From NCBI GenBank assembly GCA_007120575.1, contig SKNJ01000292.1, positions 1 to 5,354 of the forward strand: a stretch of DNA of 5,354 nucleotides, written 5' to 3'. The translations under genes were made by a program, and so were the position numbers. Of this stretch, positions 4,963 to 5,354 are shown piece after piece. Below the pieces are notes generated by a model. The model saw only the letters and a list, made by a program, of their open reading frames with translations, had not been told where the DNA came from and searched no databases. Positions within the stretch are counted from its first letter, which is position 1. The number at the start of each line of letters is the position of its first letter. Source of the DNA: Thioalkalivibrio sp. (GTDB lineage: Bacteria; Pseudomonadota; Gammaproteobacteria; Ectothiorhodospirales; Ectothiorhodospiraceae).

Positions 4963-5354
4963 TTACTCCATGGACAGGAAGTCCACCTGCTTCTCGTCGA
5001 GCATTTCGAGCACCCGGCCGCCGCCGCGGGCGACGCAGGTCAGGGGGTCGTCCGCGATGACCACCGGGATGCCGGTCTCTTCCATCAGCAGGCGGTCGAT
5101 CTGCTGCAGCAGGGCGCCCCCGCCGGTCAGCACGATGCCGCGCTCGGCCACATCGGAGCCGAGCTCCGGGGGAGTCTGCTCCAGCGCGGTGCGCACCGCC
5201 GACACGATGCCGTACAGCGGGTCCTGCAGGGCTTCGAGGATCTCGTTGGAGTTCAGGGTGAACGAGCGCGGCACGCCCTCGGCCAGGTTGCGGCCCTTGA
5301 CCTCGATCTCCAGCAGTTCCTTGCCCGGGTAGGCGGAGCCCACCGCGTGCTTGA
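4963..5354 (-). CDS. mreB: Rod shape-determining protein MreB, C-terminal part (5' end outside window)
   Basis: MreB is the bacterial actin homologue. It forms membrane-bound ATP-dependent filaments that direct lateral cell-wall synthesis with MreC and MreD. The frame is open from the window edge to TAA at 4963-4965, giving about 130 residues of a protein of about 347. Sequence in order: [53 protein letters not shown], then the nucleotide-site loop [13 protein letters not shown], then [18 protein letters not shown] and [12 protein letters not shown]. These follow E. coli MreB almost residue for residue. The last residues ([11 protein letters not shown]) differ, as is usual for this tail. An internal GTG at 5343 is not the start. 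mreC follows after 69 bp that contain two hairpins. The operon promoter should lie beyond the right edge. Confidence 0.97.
   Translation of the reverse strand, partial: KHAVGSAYPGKELLEIEVKGRNLAEGVPRSFTLNSNEILEALQDPLYGIVSAVRTALEQTPPELGSDVAERGIVLTGGGALLQQIDRLLMEETGIPVVIADDPLTCVARGGGRVLEMLDEKQVDFLSME

Noticed and set aside
1..5354. CRISPR array, tRNA, rRNA, insertion sequence or defence system
   Set aside because: I saw no regularly spaced repeats, tRNA-like cloverleaf, transposase motif or terminal inverted repeats in the window.

Overview
The window is a GC-rich bacterial chromosome segment from a Gram-negative rod, most likely a gammaproteobacterium. A Kdo transferase gene (lipopolysaccharide core) and an E. 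coli-like mreBCD cluster support this. A purple-sulfur/Ectothiorhodospiraceae-type organism such as Thioalkalivibrio would fit the gene style, but that is a guess from general resemblance. Most of the window is housekeeping sequence.

Left part, 1-1887. The 3' end of waaA runs rightward to 489. A 337-bp stretch with no convincing gene follows. Next comes a leftward sprT-family metalloprotease-like gene (827-1417). Only 35 bp separate its start from that of a rightward gene (1453-1887) for a small basic protein: a charged coiled coil, a Gly/Arg linker and a predicted winged helix, laid out like H-NS though not recognisably H-NS. The 35-bp divergent gap holds a perfect TTTTCGAAAA palindrome. The sprT block is clearly poorer in GC than the rest of the window. 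A perfect 12-bp hairpin at 1909-1944 separates the rightward gene from the converging operon.

Right part, 1973-5354. A tightly packed leftward operon reads mreB (partial, cut by the window edge) - mreC - mreD - a DUF1244 gene - rnd. MreB, MreC and MreD form the rod-shape cell-wall elongation machinery: cytoplasmic actin-like filament, periplasmic scaffold and membrane protein. mreC/mreD overlap by 4 nt and DUF1244/rnd by 8 nt, suggesting translational coupling. Placing RNase D (3'-5' exoribonuclease, tRNA/stable RNA maturation) and a DUF1244 protein behind mreBCD is the main organisational curiosity; enterobacteria carry another RNase gene, rng, in the equivalent place.

The most noteworthy single observation is that mreC seems to lack a normal start codon. 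A strong GGAGG ribosome binding site and the family's usual N-terminus both point to an ATC codon at 4893-4891, with an in-frame stop immediately upstream. I found no CRISPR array, tRNA, rRNA, insertion sequence or defence system, and no clearly new multi-gene system.
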